38,790 nucleotides of DNA. Origin: Lachnospiraceae bacterium (GTDB taxonomy: Bacteria; Bacillota; Clostridia; Lachnospirales; Lachnospiraceae). The notes beneath the pieces were generated by a model. The model worked only from the letters and a program-made list of their open reading frames with translations, had not been told where the DNA came from and ran no database searches. The first letter of the stretch is position 1; each line of letters begins with the position of its first letter. The DNA is taken from the NCBI GenBank assembly GCA_024403335.1, contig JAKSSA010000019.1, positions 1 to 38,790 of the forward strand. Reading direction: 5' to 3'. Of the stretch, positions 17,376-25,073 are shown piece after piece. The position numbers and the translations under genes were made by a program.

Positions 17376-17806
17376 TTCTTTTTCTCCTGATTTTTCTTCT
17401 CTTTTCTCTCTTTTTCCTGTTTCTTCACCATTTTCCATAATTCAAGTGATTCCTCAGCTGTCTCAGGCCTTTTATAATCACCAAAAACATGCGGATGACG
17501 GCGAATCAGCTTATCTGTAACTCCATCAATAACATCATTGAAATCAAATCTGCCCTTTTCTTTAGATAATTGCGCAAAGGAAAGTAATATCATTAACACA
17601 TCCCCAAGTTCTTCGCAAAGATTATCCGCATCGTCCTTATCAACAGCTTCAAATACCTCTCCTGCCTCATCATAAAGACACTTTTTGTAGCTTTGAAGTG
17701 TCTGCTCTGCATCCCAGGCACAGCCCGTTTTGGGGTCTCTTAATTCTTCTATAATCTCCATAAGCTCAGCAATAGAATGCTTCTCTCCTTCAATATGCTT
17801 TTTCAT
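17372..17806 (-). CDS. mazG: MazG-family nucleotide pyrophosphohydrolase
   Basis: A 144-residue single-domain MazG. The motif LRDPKTGCAWDAEQTLQSYKKCLYDEAGEVFEAV is followed by the second acidic cluster LCEELGDVLM; together they give the ExxE...ExxD metal site. The DKLIRRHPHVFGD segment is the standard end of the fold. The protein ends in a Lys/Glu-rich tail. Such enzymes hydrolyse NTPs, often aberrant ones, to NMP and pyrophosphate. Translation is coupled to the downstream FchA-FolD gene by an ATGA overlap. GAGG precedes the ATG by about 10 nt. Confidence 0.93.
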   Translation of the reverse strand: MKKHIEGEKHSIAELMEIIEELRDPKTGCAWDAEQTLQSYKKCLYDEAGEVFEAVDKDDADNLCEELGDVLMILLSFAQLSKEKGRFDFNDVIDGVTDKLIRRHPHVFGDYKRPETAEESLELWKMVKKQEKERKEKKNQEKKK

Positions 17807-17836
17807 AAATTTTCATCCTCATCTTATATCAATATA

Positions 17837-17876
17837 TTTTTCAACACAATAATTAAAATAATTTTTCAACACAATA
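17837..17876. repeat. 15-bp direct repeat, period 25
   Basis: TTTTTCAACACAATA occurs exactly at 17837-17851 and 17862-17876, in the predicted mazG leader and -10 region. Confidence 0.8.
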
Positions 17877-17902
17877 CTATTCCATAGAATTCAATATGTC
17901 AA
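17874..17902 (-). promoter_or_regulatory. Promoter of mazG-fchA/folD
   Basis: On the minus strand TTGACA (17902-17897), a 17-nt spacer and TAGTAT (17879-17874); predicted leader about 60 nt. Confidence 0.65.
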
Positions 17903-17906
17903 CCTA

Positions 17907-17984
17907 CTTGTATAATGTCATTTAGTTAGTTGCTTGTATAATGCCATTAAGTCAGTTACTTGTATAATGCCATTAAATTAGTAA
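17907..17984. repeat. 26-bp tandem repeat, three copies
   Basis: Copies at 17907-17932, 17933-17958 and 17959-17984, each starting CTTGTATAATG(T/C)CATT. Each contains a TATAAT hexamer. They sit immediately upstream of the -35 of the mazG promoter. Confidence 0.9.
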
Positions 17985-17989
17985 TTTTA

Positions 17990-18032
17990 AAAAAACATGT
18001 ATTATCGTAATTCTAAAAAACATATATTATCG
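17990..18032. repeat. 18-bp direct repeat, period 25
   Basis: AAAAAACATGTATTATCG (17990-18007) and AAAAAACATATATTATCG (18015-18032). A partial third match, CAACATTATC, follows at 18041-18050. Confidence 0.8.
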
Positions 18033-18065
18033 AAAATACACAACATTATCTGAAATCAAAATACA

Positions 18066-18094
18066 TTGTAGGGAACAAAAATATCTGCTATTCT
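18066..18094 (+). promoter_or_regulatory. Promoter of the lipoprotein/CotH-GH25 gene
   Basis: TTGTAG (18066-18071), a 17-nt spacer and TATTCT (18089-18094), followed by a GGGAG ribosome site and the ATG at 18121. Confidence 0.55.
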
Positions 18095-18120
18095 AATCAC
18101 ATAAACTTAAGGGAGTTATT

Positions 18121-18261
18121 ATGAAAAGAATCGCATATTATTTTATCTGCTTTACATTTATTCTATTTTTTACAGGATGCAGTGCCGAAAAGCAAACATC
18201 TGCAAATAATAAAAACAGTATAGAAAAACCAACATCAAGAAATAAAAAAAGAAAAAAATAG
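18121..18261 (+). CDS. Lipoprotein signal peptide ORF, probable 5' part of the CotH-GH25 gene
   Basis: A 46-codon ORF starting at ATG 18121 after GGGAG. It encodes a lipoprotein signal peptide (MKRIAYYFICFTFILFF) with lipobox FTGC (Cys20), then a polar linker ending in KKRKK, and stops at TAG 18259-18261. Its last codons run through two A7 tracts. One base slippage backwards at the second tract continues into the open frame of the CotH-GH25 protein (codons from ATA 18258). That product, of 985 residues, would be an exported lipoprotein. Taken alone the ORF would make only a useless stub, so I read it as the 5' end of one gene: a programmed shift, phase-variable tract, recent mutation or sequencing error. 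Confidence 0.75.
   Translation: MKRIAYYFICFTFILFFTGCSAEKQTSANNKNSIEKPTSRNKKRKK
18244..18258 (+). other. Double A7 slippery tract (A7-G-A7)
   Basis: Seven A's at 18244-18250, G, and seven A's at 18252-18258. In the lipoprotein frame the second tract reads A-AAA-AAA directly before the TAG stop, the classic -1 slippery heptamer. Slippage by -1, or one added A in transcript or genome, removes the stop and enters the downstream frame. Confidence 0.8.
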
Positions 18262-18296
18262 AATTACCAACCTCAAATGATGAAACAAGTTCCAAA

Positions 18297-21077
18297 TTGC
18301 AATCAGTTAATGAAGACGCTGTTACCTCAGACCAAAACAATACATCAGTCTCTCAGGAAGCAATTCAGGAAACAGCTCAGGAAACAGCTCAAGAAACAGC
18401 TCAGGAAGCAACTTCATTACCTGAAAAAAATATCATTTCAAGCATTTCGCTCTCACACGAAAGTGGTTTGTACTCAAGTGATTTTGAGCTTACTGTTTCT
18501 CTTGATGGCAATCCCGAAGGTGCAACTCTTTATTACACCACAGACGGCTCTGACCCTGTAAGTTCAAACACAAAAATTGCTATTGAGATTACTGATAATA
18601 AAGAATTTAGAATACAAATATCAGACAGAAAAAATGCAAAAAATGTAATTGCAGCAATTAACCCCTCTCTTTACGCTACTTCTTCAAGCTACCTTGACAA
18701 GAAGAAAAATGTTATATGCTCTGCAGAATTACCGAAGGATTCTTTGGTTGACAAATTAAGCATTTTCAGAAGCGCATTGGTTTACAACTCTAAAACAATA
18801 GATGAAGTTAGTGCAAGCTATATAATAGGAACCGTATTCGAACATATTCCTGGTGTTGAAAGCAGCAATAAATCAAGTAAAAATACTCTTGCCGTCATTT
18901 CAATAACCTGCGATTATAATGATTTATTTGATGAACATTCAGGAATATATATGCGAGGTGACATCTTCAATGAAGCCTGGGCAAATCAATTAAAAGTATC
19001 ACCAAGAAGTTCAGCAGAGGATGCCAGAAAGGTAGACGCAAACTATAATCAGCGTGGTAAAGAATGGGAAAGGGAAGTGCACATAGAATTTTTTGAAGTT
19101 GAAGAAAACTCTGTTACTTCAGTTCTTTCTCAAAACTGCGGTTTGCGAATTCAGGGAAATTATTCCCGTTCTGATATCCAAAAAGGATTAAGACTTTATG
19201 CACGAAGTGAATATGGAAAATCAAAATTCAATTACGCTGTATTCGGTGAAAAAGCGAAAAATCAAGATGATGAGATAATTAAACAGTTTGACAGACTTGT
19301 TTTAAGAGCAGGTGGCAACACCACCTTCAATGCCAAATTCAACGATACTTACTGGCAGGAAGCCTTCAGCGAATTAGAAGTTGAAACACAGGCCTCAAGA
19401 CCTTGTGTTGTTTATGTAAATGGCGAATATTTCGGGCTTTATGTTCTTGAAGAGGATTATTCTGATGATTACTTCAAGGAACACTTTGGAGTTAAAAAAT
19501 CTTCAGTCATAGTCTATAAAGGCGACGCAGAAAAAGCAGGCTTAGGCTACAAGCTCGATACCGGTAATCTTCCAAAAAATGTCGAAAATGAAGATTATTA
19601 CTTAAGAGAAGTACTTGATTATATTTACAGTCATAATGGAATCTGTACCAACGAAAATCTCATGGAATTTGGGCAGCTTGTAGACTTAGAAAGTGTAAAA
19701 GACTACTATCTTGCTCAACTTTATATTAACAACAAATGGGACTGGCCTGGAAAAAACTGGGTCCTTTGGAAAACTACCGACGCTGATAGCAAATGGCGCT
19801 TTGCCTTACTTGACCTTGATTTTGGCGGAGTTTCAGGTGGTGTGGAAGCCAATTCTAATACTGCTAAGGAAGCCAACTACAAAAATTATGGCATTCTTGA
19901 CTTAAATACAAGTAATCCGGCAGTACTGATATTCGCATATGCGATGAGGAACAGACATTTCTGTGATGAATTCTGTAAAGAAATAAATAACGGAAAAGAT
20001 AACATTTTCAATAAAGAAAAGCTTTTGTCTCTTCTTGACACTTATTCTGAAACCTATGAGCCTTTGTTTGAACAGTTCTTTAACAGATACCCTAACCTTG
20101 GTTCATCAGAAAATGCCATAAATGGCGGCTACGCTTCAGCAAAATGCATAAAGGATTTCATTGCTCTTCGCGAAAAGTACTTATCTACAATGACAGGCTG
20201 GATTATGGGACTTATTAGGCAAATAACACCCGAAGAACCAGAACCCGTTGTAGAATTAGTTCCTGAAAAGACCACAGCTTGCGTATCCGAAGCAGAAAAC
20301 GACTCAGATATTTCAAGTGAAAGTAAATTCAGCTTCGTTGATGCAGCTGGAACTGTTTTTAGCTGTACTCTTGACAAAAATGCAGCCTATCACAATTATG
20401 ATACGGACAAATTTTCTACTAATAATCAAGATAACTACTCATTTCTTAAATACGAAGATGACAATTACACCTCAAGAACAGGCATCGATATCTCAAAATA
20501 TCAGGAAAATATAGACTGGAATCTTTTAAAACAATCAGGCATAGATTTCGTTTTCATCCGCATCGGAAATAGAAGATGGGGCGAAACCGGCGGGCTTCTC
20601 GAAGACCCCATGTTTTCAGACCACTACGCAAAAGCCAAAGAAGCCGGTTTAGATGTAGGTGTTTACTTTTACTCTCAAGCCATAAGTTTAGAAGAAGCCA
20701 TAGAAGAAGCTGACTTTACCTTATCATTACTTAACGGCAGAGAGCTTGATCTCCCCGTTGTTTTAGATTGCGAAACCGTAAAAGCATCAGGAGCAAGAAC
20801 CGCAAAGAAAACCAACGAACAATATAACTCTTTTGCTCTCGCTTTTTGTAATGCAATAAAAAATGCAGGCTATGAAACCTGCATATACTCAAATATGTAC
20901 TTTGAAGCTTATAAATGGGACATGACTTTACTCAAAGACATTCCTTTCTGGTATGCCGATTACGAAACAAAGCCGCAAACCCCTTATAATTTTACTTACT
21001 GGCAGTATACCAGCACGGGAAAAATTCCCGGATACAAGGGAAATATCGATATAAATATTGAACTTATCAAAAAATAA
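18297..21077 (+). CDS. CotH kinase-like protein fused to GH25 lysozyme (signal peptide in another frame)
   Basis: The open frame runs from 18246; the first available start is a TTG at 18297 without a clear ribosome site (926 residues). By domain: a tandem QETA repeat (24-37); a chitobiase C-terminal/FN3-like domain (about 46-130; ATLYYTTDGSDPVSS); a CotH spore-coat kinase-like domain (about 150-640) with GLRIQGNYSR, FDRLVLRAGG, VVYVNGEYFGLYVLEE and LLDLDFGG; a Pro/Glu linker; and a GH25 muramidase (about 727-926) with TGIDISKYQ (Asp731), LPVVLDCE (Asp824, Glu826), FWYADYE and WQYTSTGKIPG. CotH proteins phosphorylate secreted proteins and GH25 enzymes cleave peptidoglycan. Both belong outside the membrane, yet this frame has no signal peptide, which supports joining to the lipoprotein ORF at 18121. 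Confidence 0.9.
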   Translation: MQSVNEDAVTSDQNNTSVSQEAIQETAQETAQETAQEATSLPEKNIISSISLSHESGLYSSDFELTVSLDGNPEGATLYYTTDGSDPVSSNTKIAIEITDNKEFRIQISDRKNAKNVIAAINPSLYATSSSYLDKKKNVICSAELPKDSLVDKLSIFRSALVYNSKTIDEVSASYIIGTVFEHIPGVESSNKSSKNTLAVISITCDYNDLFDEHSGIYMRGDIFNEAWANQLKVSPRSSAEDARKVDANYNQRGKEWEREVHIEFFEVEENSVTSVLSQNCGLRIQGNYSRSDIQKGLRLYARSEYGKSKFNYAVFGEKAKNQDDEIIKQFDRLVLRAGGNTTFNAKFNDTYWQEAFSELEVETQASRPCVVYVNGEYFGLYVLEEDYSDDYFKEHFGVKKSSVIVYKGDAEKAGLGYKLDTGNLPKNVENEDYYLREVLDYIYSHNGICTNENLMEFGQLVDLESVKDYYLAQLYINNKWDWPGKNWVLWKTTDADSKWRFALLDLDFGGVSGGVEANSNTAKEANYKNYGILDLNTSNPAVLIFAYAMRNRHFCDEFCKEINNGKDNIFNKEKLLSLLDTYSETYEPLFEQFFNRYPNLGSSENAINGGYASAKCIKDFIALREKYLSTMTGWIMGLIRQITPEEPEPVVELVPEKTTACVSEAENDSDISSESKFSFVDAAGTVFSCTLDKNAAYHNYDTDKFSTNNQDNYSFLKYEDDNYTSRTGIDISKYQENIDWNLLKQSGIDFVFIRIGNRRWGETGGLLEDPMFSDHYAKAKEAGLDVGVYFYSQAISLEEAIEEADFTLSLLNGRELDLPVVLDCETVKASGARTAKKTNEQYNSFALAFCNAIKNAGYETCIYSNMYFEAYKWDMTLLKDIPFWYADYETKPQTPYNFTYWQYTSTGKIPGYKGNIDINIELIKK

Positions 21078-21130
21078 CCCCGGCAGTTAATTAGAGTTTC
21101 CAATACTAATTATTAATAGAGGTTCAAATG

Positions 21131-21595
21131 TCAGATAACCGTTTCCAATACTGTTTTTTGAACCTTCATACCGCAATTCTCGTAAAATTTCCTTGCAGCG
21201 TCATTTCCCTCCCAGACATTTAGTGTTACATTATAGCATCCTATTGACTTGGCAAAGGCAATGACATGCTCATAAAGCTTTGTGCCCACATGTTCCCTTC
21301 GACATTCACTGCTAACGCATATATCATCAATATAAAGGTTTTTGTGCGAAACCAAGTTGTCACCTTTTACTTCATTTACTACGCAAAAAGCATAACCTGC
21401 CAAAATTCCCTTATCATTTATGCATACAAAGACAGGCTTATTATCATCTTCCATAATCTTATACAGTTCTTCTTTATTATATTTTGTTCCACCCGCTACA
21501 AACAAATCAGCTCGAAGCTTAGCATGTACATTACAAACCTCGACCAAAAGTTCAAGTATTCTGTCTGCATCTTCCTTTATTGCTCGTCTAATCAT
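21131..21595 (-). CDS. GNAT-family N-acetyltransferase
   Basis: A 154-residue single GNAT domain. Motif A is YIDDICVSSECRREHVGTKLYEHV, containing the acetyl-CoA-binding R-x-x-x-V-G-T loop. Motif B is NVTLNVWEGNDAARKFYENCGM, typical of RimI-like acetyltransferases. The substrate is unknown. AAGAAGGG precedes the ATG. The gene lies 30 nt downstream of the YgjP-like metalloprotease and probably shares its transcript. The stretch to the convergent CotH gene holds a 12-bp direct repeat (GTTTCCAATACT at 21096 and 21141). Confidence 0.92.
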   Translation of the reverse strand: MIRRAIKEDADRILELLVEVCNVHAKLRADLFVAGGTKYNKEELYKIMEDDNKPVFVCINDKGILAGYAFCVVNEVKGDNLVSHKNLYIDDICVSSECRREHVGTKLYEHVIAFAKSIGCYNVTLNVWEGNDAARKFYENCGMKVQKTVLETVI

Positions 21596-21625
21596 TTTCT
21601 ACCCTTCTTAATCAGCCATCATTAA

Positions 21626-22186
21626 TCATTCCATCTGCTTCGTATTTTTAAGCTTTGTAATCAGTTTTCCACCTTCGGTTTTAAGATATTTTCTTCTGCT
21701 TTTATAATCAGGCATTACCTTTTCCACATTTTTCCAAAACTTCAAAGAATGATTCATCTCTCTTAAATGTGCCAATTCATGAACAACCACATATTCCTGA
21801 ATCTCTCTTGGCAAAAGTGCCAAAAGGCAATTGAAATTTAAATTGTGTTGATTGGAACATGAGCCCCATCTCGTTGTCTGAAACCGAAAAGTCACCGAAT
21901 TATAATCAAGTCCCATCTTGTAAGCATAGTCTTCAAGTATCGGCAATATATCCTCTTTGGCCTGCCTGCGACAAACTTCCAATTCTTCTTTGGTAAATTT
22001 TTCGTTTGTTTTTATATTTTCCTTTACCATTTCAAGATGAGTGCTTATCCAAGACTCCTTTTGAACAAGCAGCTTATCTATATCACTTTTTTTCATTTTA
22101 AGCGGTGCTCTGACAATAACCTGTGCGTTTCTGTCTATTTGTATTGAAACACTTTTTCTTGCTGAGCGTATTAATTTGTAAACCAT
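21626..22186 (-). CDS. YgjP-like zinc metalloprotease-fold protein
   Basis: A 186-residue protein of the YgjP/DUF45 family. N-terminal beta-strands (MVYKLIRSARKSVSIQI...VIVRAP) are followed by RWGSCS and the zinc site VVHELAHLREMNHSLKFW (HExxH plus downstream His), with a Lys-rich end. Biological substrates are not established for the family. The start agrees with the usual family N-terminus. No Shine-Dalgarno is visible; a TTGATT-17-TAAAAT promoter ends only 6 nt before the ATG, suggesting a leaderless message. Confidence 0.9.
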   Translation of the reverse strand: MVYKLIRSARKSVSIQIDRNAQVIVRAPLKMKKSDIDKLLVQKESWISTHLEMVKENIKTNEKFTKEELEVCRRQAKEDILPILEDYAYKMGLDYNSVTFRFQTTRWGSCSNQHNLNFNCLLALLPREIQEYVVVHELAHLREMNHSLKFWKNVEKVMPDYKSRRKYLKTEGGKLITKLKNTKQME

Positions 22187-22192
22187 ATAATC

Positions 22193-22221
22193 ATTTTACT
22201 CTTACAAAGTAATAAAATCAA
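22193..22221 (-). promoter_or_regulatory. Promoter of ygjP-gnat, probably leaderless
   Basis: On the minus strand TTGATT (22221-22216), a 17-nt spacer and TAAAAT (22198-22193), then GATTAT and the ATG at 22186, placing the predicted +1 at or next to the start codon. Confidence 0.5.
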
Positions 22222-22230
22222 CCAACATAA

Positions 22231-22262
22231 ACGAAAAACACAGAGGTTTTCGCCTCTGTGCT
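22231..22262 (-). terminator. Terminator of the hsp20 gene
   Basis: The arms CACAGAGG (22239-22246) and CCTCTGTG (22253-22260) flank a 6-nt loop. On the minus strand the hairpin is followed by TTTTTCGTTT. Confidence 0.85.
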
Positions 22263-22300
22263 TTTCATTGGGTTAGTGGGGTCTGTCAGAATTAGGAGAA

Positions 22301-22753
22301 TTATTCAATTGATATAAATTTCTTCTGCTCAATTTCCTTAACTTCCTTCTTAGGTACTGCTAAAGCTAAAATGCCATCCTTAAAGGAAGCTTTGATATCT
22401 TCTTCAGTGATTGCATCTCCAACATAGAAGTTTCTGGAATATGAGCCTGTATAACGTTCTCTGTGGATGTAATGTGACTTATCATCCTCCTTAGTCTCAT
22501 TAGTCTTTGTAGCAAGGACTGTGAGATAACCATTTTCCAAAGAAACTTTAATGTCTTCTTTGTTGAAACCGGGGAGATCCATTTCAAGTTCGTAACCGTT
22601 TTCATGTTCCTTAATATCGGTAGTCATCATACGCTCGAACTTCTCTCCGTAAAGTTTCTTTTCCATCTTCTTGATTTCCTTATCATCAAAGAAAGGAACG
22701 TTATCAAAAATCTCATCAAATAAATTCTTTCCAAAAATACTAGGCATTAACAT
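22301..22753 (-). CDS. Hsp20/alpha-crystallin small heat-shock protein
   Basis: ATP-independent holdase chaperone. Start placed at the ATG at 22753 (150 residues): AAGGAGG lies 5 nt upstream and MLMPSIFGKNLFDEIFD is a typical N-terminus. A longer in-frame extension to 22813 covers the ribosome site and is rejected. The alpha-crystallin domain runs about 40-140, from YELEMDLPGFNKEDIKVSLENGYLTV to FKDGILALAVPKKE, and the C-terminus has a KKFISIE tail with an I-x-I-like anchor. Expression is under a consensus promoter overlapped by a perfect CIRCE operator, with an unusually long leader of about 150 nt. Confidence 0.96.
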   Translation of the reverse strand: MLMPSIFGKNLFDEIFDNVPFFDDKEIKKMEKKLYGEKFERMMTTDIKEHENGYELEMDLPGFNKEDIKVSLENGYLTVLATKTNETKEDDKSHYIHRERYTGSYSRNFYVGDAITEEDIKASFKDGILALAVPKKEVKEIEQKKFISIE

Positions 22754-22911
22754 AATTTCCTCCTTAGTCCGGAATATGTTCCGGTACATATAAAAATTAT
22801 TTGTCAGACTCAAGAGTTAATCTGTACTCTTTTAGGCATTTATGTTTTGTACTTATTTCTTTGTACTCATCATTTATACCTTTTAGTACCTCTCTCTTGT
22901 TTACGGAGGGC
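22754..22911 (-). other. Long 5' leader of hsp20
   Basis: About 150 nt of untranslated leader. Just before the AAGGAGG ribosome site is a short stem, CCGGAA-CATA-TTCCGG (minus strand). An ATG-ATG-AGT six-codon ORF with a weak site (AAAAGG) also occurs. An RNA-thermometer role is possible but not shown. Confidence 0.4.
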
Positions 22912-22940
22912 ATTATAACACTATTGTTAGCACTCGTCAA
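22912..22940 (-). promoter_or_regulatory. hsp20 promoter
   Basis: On the minus strand TTGACG (22940-22935), 17 nt and TATAAT (22917-22912). The -35 box lies inside the CIRCE element, consistent with HrcA repression. Confidence 0.85.
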
Positions 22941-22953
22941 TAGTGAGTGCTAA
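22927..22953. promoter_or_regulatory. CIRCE operator (HrcA-binding site)
   Basis: TTAGCACTC-N9-GAGTGCTAA, a perfect match to the CIRCE consensus. It overlaps the -35 of the hsp20 promoter. The hrcA gene is not in the window. Confidence 0.97.
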
Positions 22954-23000
22954 CAATTCACAATATCTTCACAAATTTAATCTTTCTTTAATCTTTAAGT

Positions 23001-23040
23001 AAAAACAAAAAAAGAGACGAAGGAAATCTCCTTCGCCTCT
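23001..23040 (-). terminator. Terminator of the PPi-phosphofructokinase gene
   Basis: The 7-bp core stem CGAAGGA/TCCTTCG (23018-23035) is extended by AGAG/CTCT across one mismatch. On the minus strand the hairpin is followed by TTTTTTTGTTTTT. Confidence 0.9.
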
Positions 23041-23117
23041 TCTACAATTTAAAAATAAATATCATTTTGATTTTTCAATATGCAAAAGTAAATACATTGC
23101 AAAATATCAAATCAAAA

Positions 23118-24776
23118 TCAGCCCTTCTCAAGAGCAAGTGTTCTTGTTGTCAAGTCACATACTTCAGCAGGTCCGTAGTACTGGATAGCACCAGGGAATG
23201 TGAAGCAGGTTTCAACAGCCCACTTTTCTCTGTTAGCTTCAAAGAACTTGAAAGGCTTTCCATCAAGTTCAACCAATGCCTTACGGATAACAGGCTTATC
23301 TTCACCATTTCTTCTTTCCATGTTGAACATCTTTGTAATAGGCATACCACCTGCAACCCATTCAACAGCGGGCTTTGAAATATTAGATACCTTTGAAAGA
23401 TAACCTGTGTAACCATACTGGATAAGCATAAATGCGTTGTAGCCAAGTGAATAGCAATAGTCTGCATCGAAATTTGAAGGGAATGCGCATCTTCCTTCAT
23501 AACCGAAGAAGTGATGCTGTGCACCAAACTTACCCTTATATGTGCCGGCTTTCTTTCTCTTTGCCAATTCATTCTTAACAAGTTCTGAGAAAAGCTTCTC
23601 TGACTCAATAAGTGATACCTGAACATTACCATGAGGATCTCTTTCAAGGAAGAGCTGCTGCTGAATACCCTGAGGGAGTAAATCGAAAACAGCAAATGCT
23701 TCTTTGGTAAGACCATTCTTAATGAAATCATACTTTGCAGCCCAGTCAGGAAGTGCATTAAACTTCTCTGTCTTCTCGCCTGCAAGAAGTTCGTTGATTT
23801 CTTTAATAAGTGCGCCAAATTCAGGAACAAATTCTACAATACCTTCAGGAATAATTGCTACACCGAAATTATTTCCGTTATTTGCACGCTTTTCAACTGA
23901 ATCTGCAATATAATTTGTAATCTGAGCCAAAGACATCTTCTTCTCAGCAACTTCTTCACCGATAAGGCAGATGTTAGGCTGTGTTTCAAGTGCGCATTCC
24001 AAAGCAACATGAGAAGCTGAACGACCCATAACCTTGATGAAATGCCAGTACTTCTTTGCTGAATTAGCATCTCTTTCAATGTTACCGATAAGTTCTGAAT
24101 ATGTCTTTGTAGCTGTATCAAAACCAAATGATGCTTCGATATCTTCGTTCTTTAAGTCACCGTCAATAGTCTTAGGGCATCCGATAACCTGCACACCTGT
24201 GTTCTGTGCTGCCATATATTCAGCAAGAACTGCTGCATTTGTGTTAGAGTCATCACCACCGATGATAACGATAGCTGTAAGGTTATGCTTCTTTGCAACT
24301 TCTTCTACAACCTTGAACTGCTCAACTGTTTCAAGCTTTGTACGACCTGAACCGATAATATCGAAACCACCTGTATTTCTGTACTCATTGATGAACTCAT
24401 CTGTGAATTCAACATAGCTGTCTTCAAGTAAACCACTTGGACCGCCCTTAAAACCTAACAAAACGTTATCCTTGTTTGTAGCCTTCAATGCATCATAAAG
24501 ACCTGAAACAACGTTATGTCCGCCAGGTGCCTGACCGCCTGAAAGGATAACACCAACAACATGCTTCTTAGCTTTAGAAGTATTCTTGCCCTTTTCGAAG
24601 GTAATTTCCTTCTTACCATAGGTATTAGGGAACAAAGCAGCAATCTTTTCCTGATCTGCTACAGACTGTGTAGGCTGACCTTCCTTAACGCAGATTTCTG
24701 CGACACCATTTCTGAGCATGCCAGGTAATTTAGGCTGATACTCATATCTTGCTTTCTGTAAAGGTGAAATGTTCAT
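23118..24776 (-). CDS. pfp: Diphosphate-fructose-6-phosphate 1-phosphotransferase (long type)
   Basis: Pyrophosphate-dependent phosphofructokinase, 552 residues, the long plant-like/spirochete-like type. Diagnostic motifs are [24 protein letters not shown] (Asp176 where ATP-dependent enzymes have Gly), [12 protein letters not shown] (Lys202 with catalytic Asp205 and Asp207) and [11 protein letters not shown]. The Asp-Lys pair specifies pyrophosphate as phosphoryl donor, making this glycolytic step reversible and ATP-saving. AAAGGAG precedes the ATG. Single-gene transcript with its own promoter and strong terminator. Confidence 0.96.
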   Translation of the reverse strand: MNISPLQKARYEYQPKLPGMLRNGVAEICVKEGQPTQSVADQEKIAALFPNTYGKKEITFEKGKNTSKAKKHVVGVILSGGQAPGGHNVVSGLYDALKATNKDNVLLGFKGGPSGLLEDSYVEFTDEFINEYRNTGGFDIIGSGRTKLETVEQFKVVEEVAKKHNLTAIVIIGGDDSNTNAAVLAEYMAAQNTGVQVIGCPKTIDGDLKNEDIEASFGFDTATKTYSELIGNIERDANSAKKYWHFIKVMGRSASHVALECALETQPNICLIGEEVAEKKMSLAQITNYIADSVEKRANNGNNFGVAIIPEGIVEFVPEFGALIKEINELLAGEKTEKFNALPDWAAKYDFIKNGLTKEAFAVFDLLPQGIQQQLFLERDPHGNVQVSLIESEKLFSELVKNELAKRKKAGTYKGKFGAQHHFFGYEGRCAFPSNFDADYCYSLGYNAFMLIQYGYTGYLSKVSNISKPAVEWVAGGMPITKMFNMERRNGEDKPVIRKALVELDGKPFKFFEANREKWAVETCFTFPGAIQYYGPAEVCDLTTRTLALEKG

Positions 24777-24830
24777 ATCAAAACTCCTTTGAAAATATTT
24801 TTAAAAAACATCGTTTCTTATAATAAATGT

Positions 24831-24858
24831 TTTATACCAAAAAGTAAAGCAAAATCAA
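24831..24858 (-). promoter_or_regulatory. Promoter of the PPi-phosphofructokinase gene
   Basis: TTGATT (24858-24853), a 16-nt spacer and an extended -10, TGG-TATAAA (24836-24831), on the minus strand. Confidence 0.55.
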
Positions 24859-24932
24859 CTAATCATATTTATTAATCCTTGCTCATATTCCAAAGCTTTT
24901 GTCAAAATAAACAGAAAAAAAACCTGAGCATA

Positions 24933-24961
24933 TTGTCTTTTGGGATTTCTTTCGTTAAAAT
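24933..24961 (+). promoter_or_regulatory. Possible promoter of the 5'-nucleotidase-like gene
   Basis: TTGTCT (24933-24938), a 17-nt spacer and TAAAAT (24956-24961). The leader to 25074 would be about 105 nt. It contains an 8-bp arm (TCAGGTTT, 24986-24993) complementary to AAACCTGA at 24920-24927. Confidence 0.4.
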
Positions 24962-25073
24962 AAATAATAGTAATTTAAGTGAATGTCAGGTTTGAGACTT
25001 TAAATTTCAATTTTAAACTAACTTAAACTAAACTTTTGTTTAAACCTAAAACTTGAATAAAGAAGGATAGAAT

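Larger units (their letters stand above)
17807..18120. other. Repeat-rich divergent intergenic region, no gene
   Basis: AT-rich stretch between mazG (minus) and the lipoprotein gene (plus). It holds one promoter for each direction and three separate families of short direct repeats with periods of 25-26 bp, listed individually. No ORF with a ribosome site was found. Confidence 0.8.

Noticed and set aside
17376..17438. Upstream start for the FchA-FolD gene giving 21 extra residues
   Set aside because: The extension lies inside mazG and is low-complexity Lys/Glu; the ATG at 17375 has a good ribosome site and an ATGA overlap.
17907..17984. CRISPR array
   Set aside because: The 26-bp copies are contiguous with no spacers and imperfect, and no cas gene is near.
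22754..22813. Longer N-terminus for Hsp20
   Set aside because: It would cover the perfect AAGGAGG site and has no family match.
23150..23830. 226-codon open frame inside the PPi-phosphofructokinase gene on the same strand
   Set aside because: It is a shadow of the pfp gene with unnatural composition and no ribosome site.
24920..24993. AAACCTGA/TCAGGTTT inverted repeat as a terminator or operator
   Set aside because: The arms are 58 bp apart with no T-run; kept only as a note because it may be chance.
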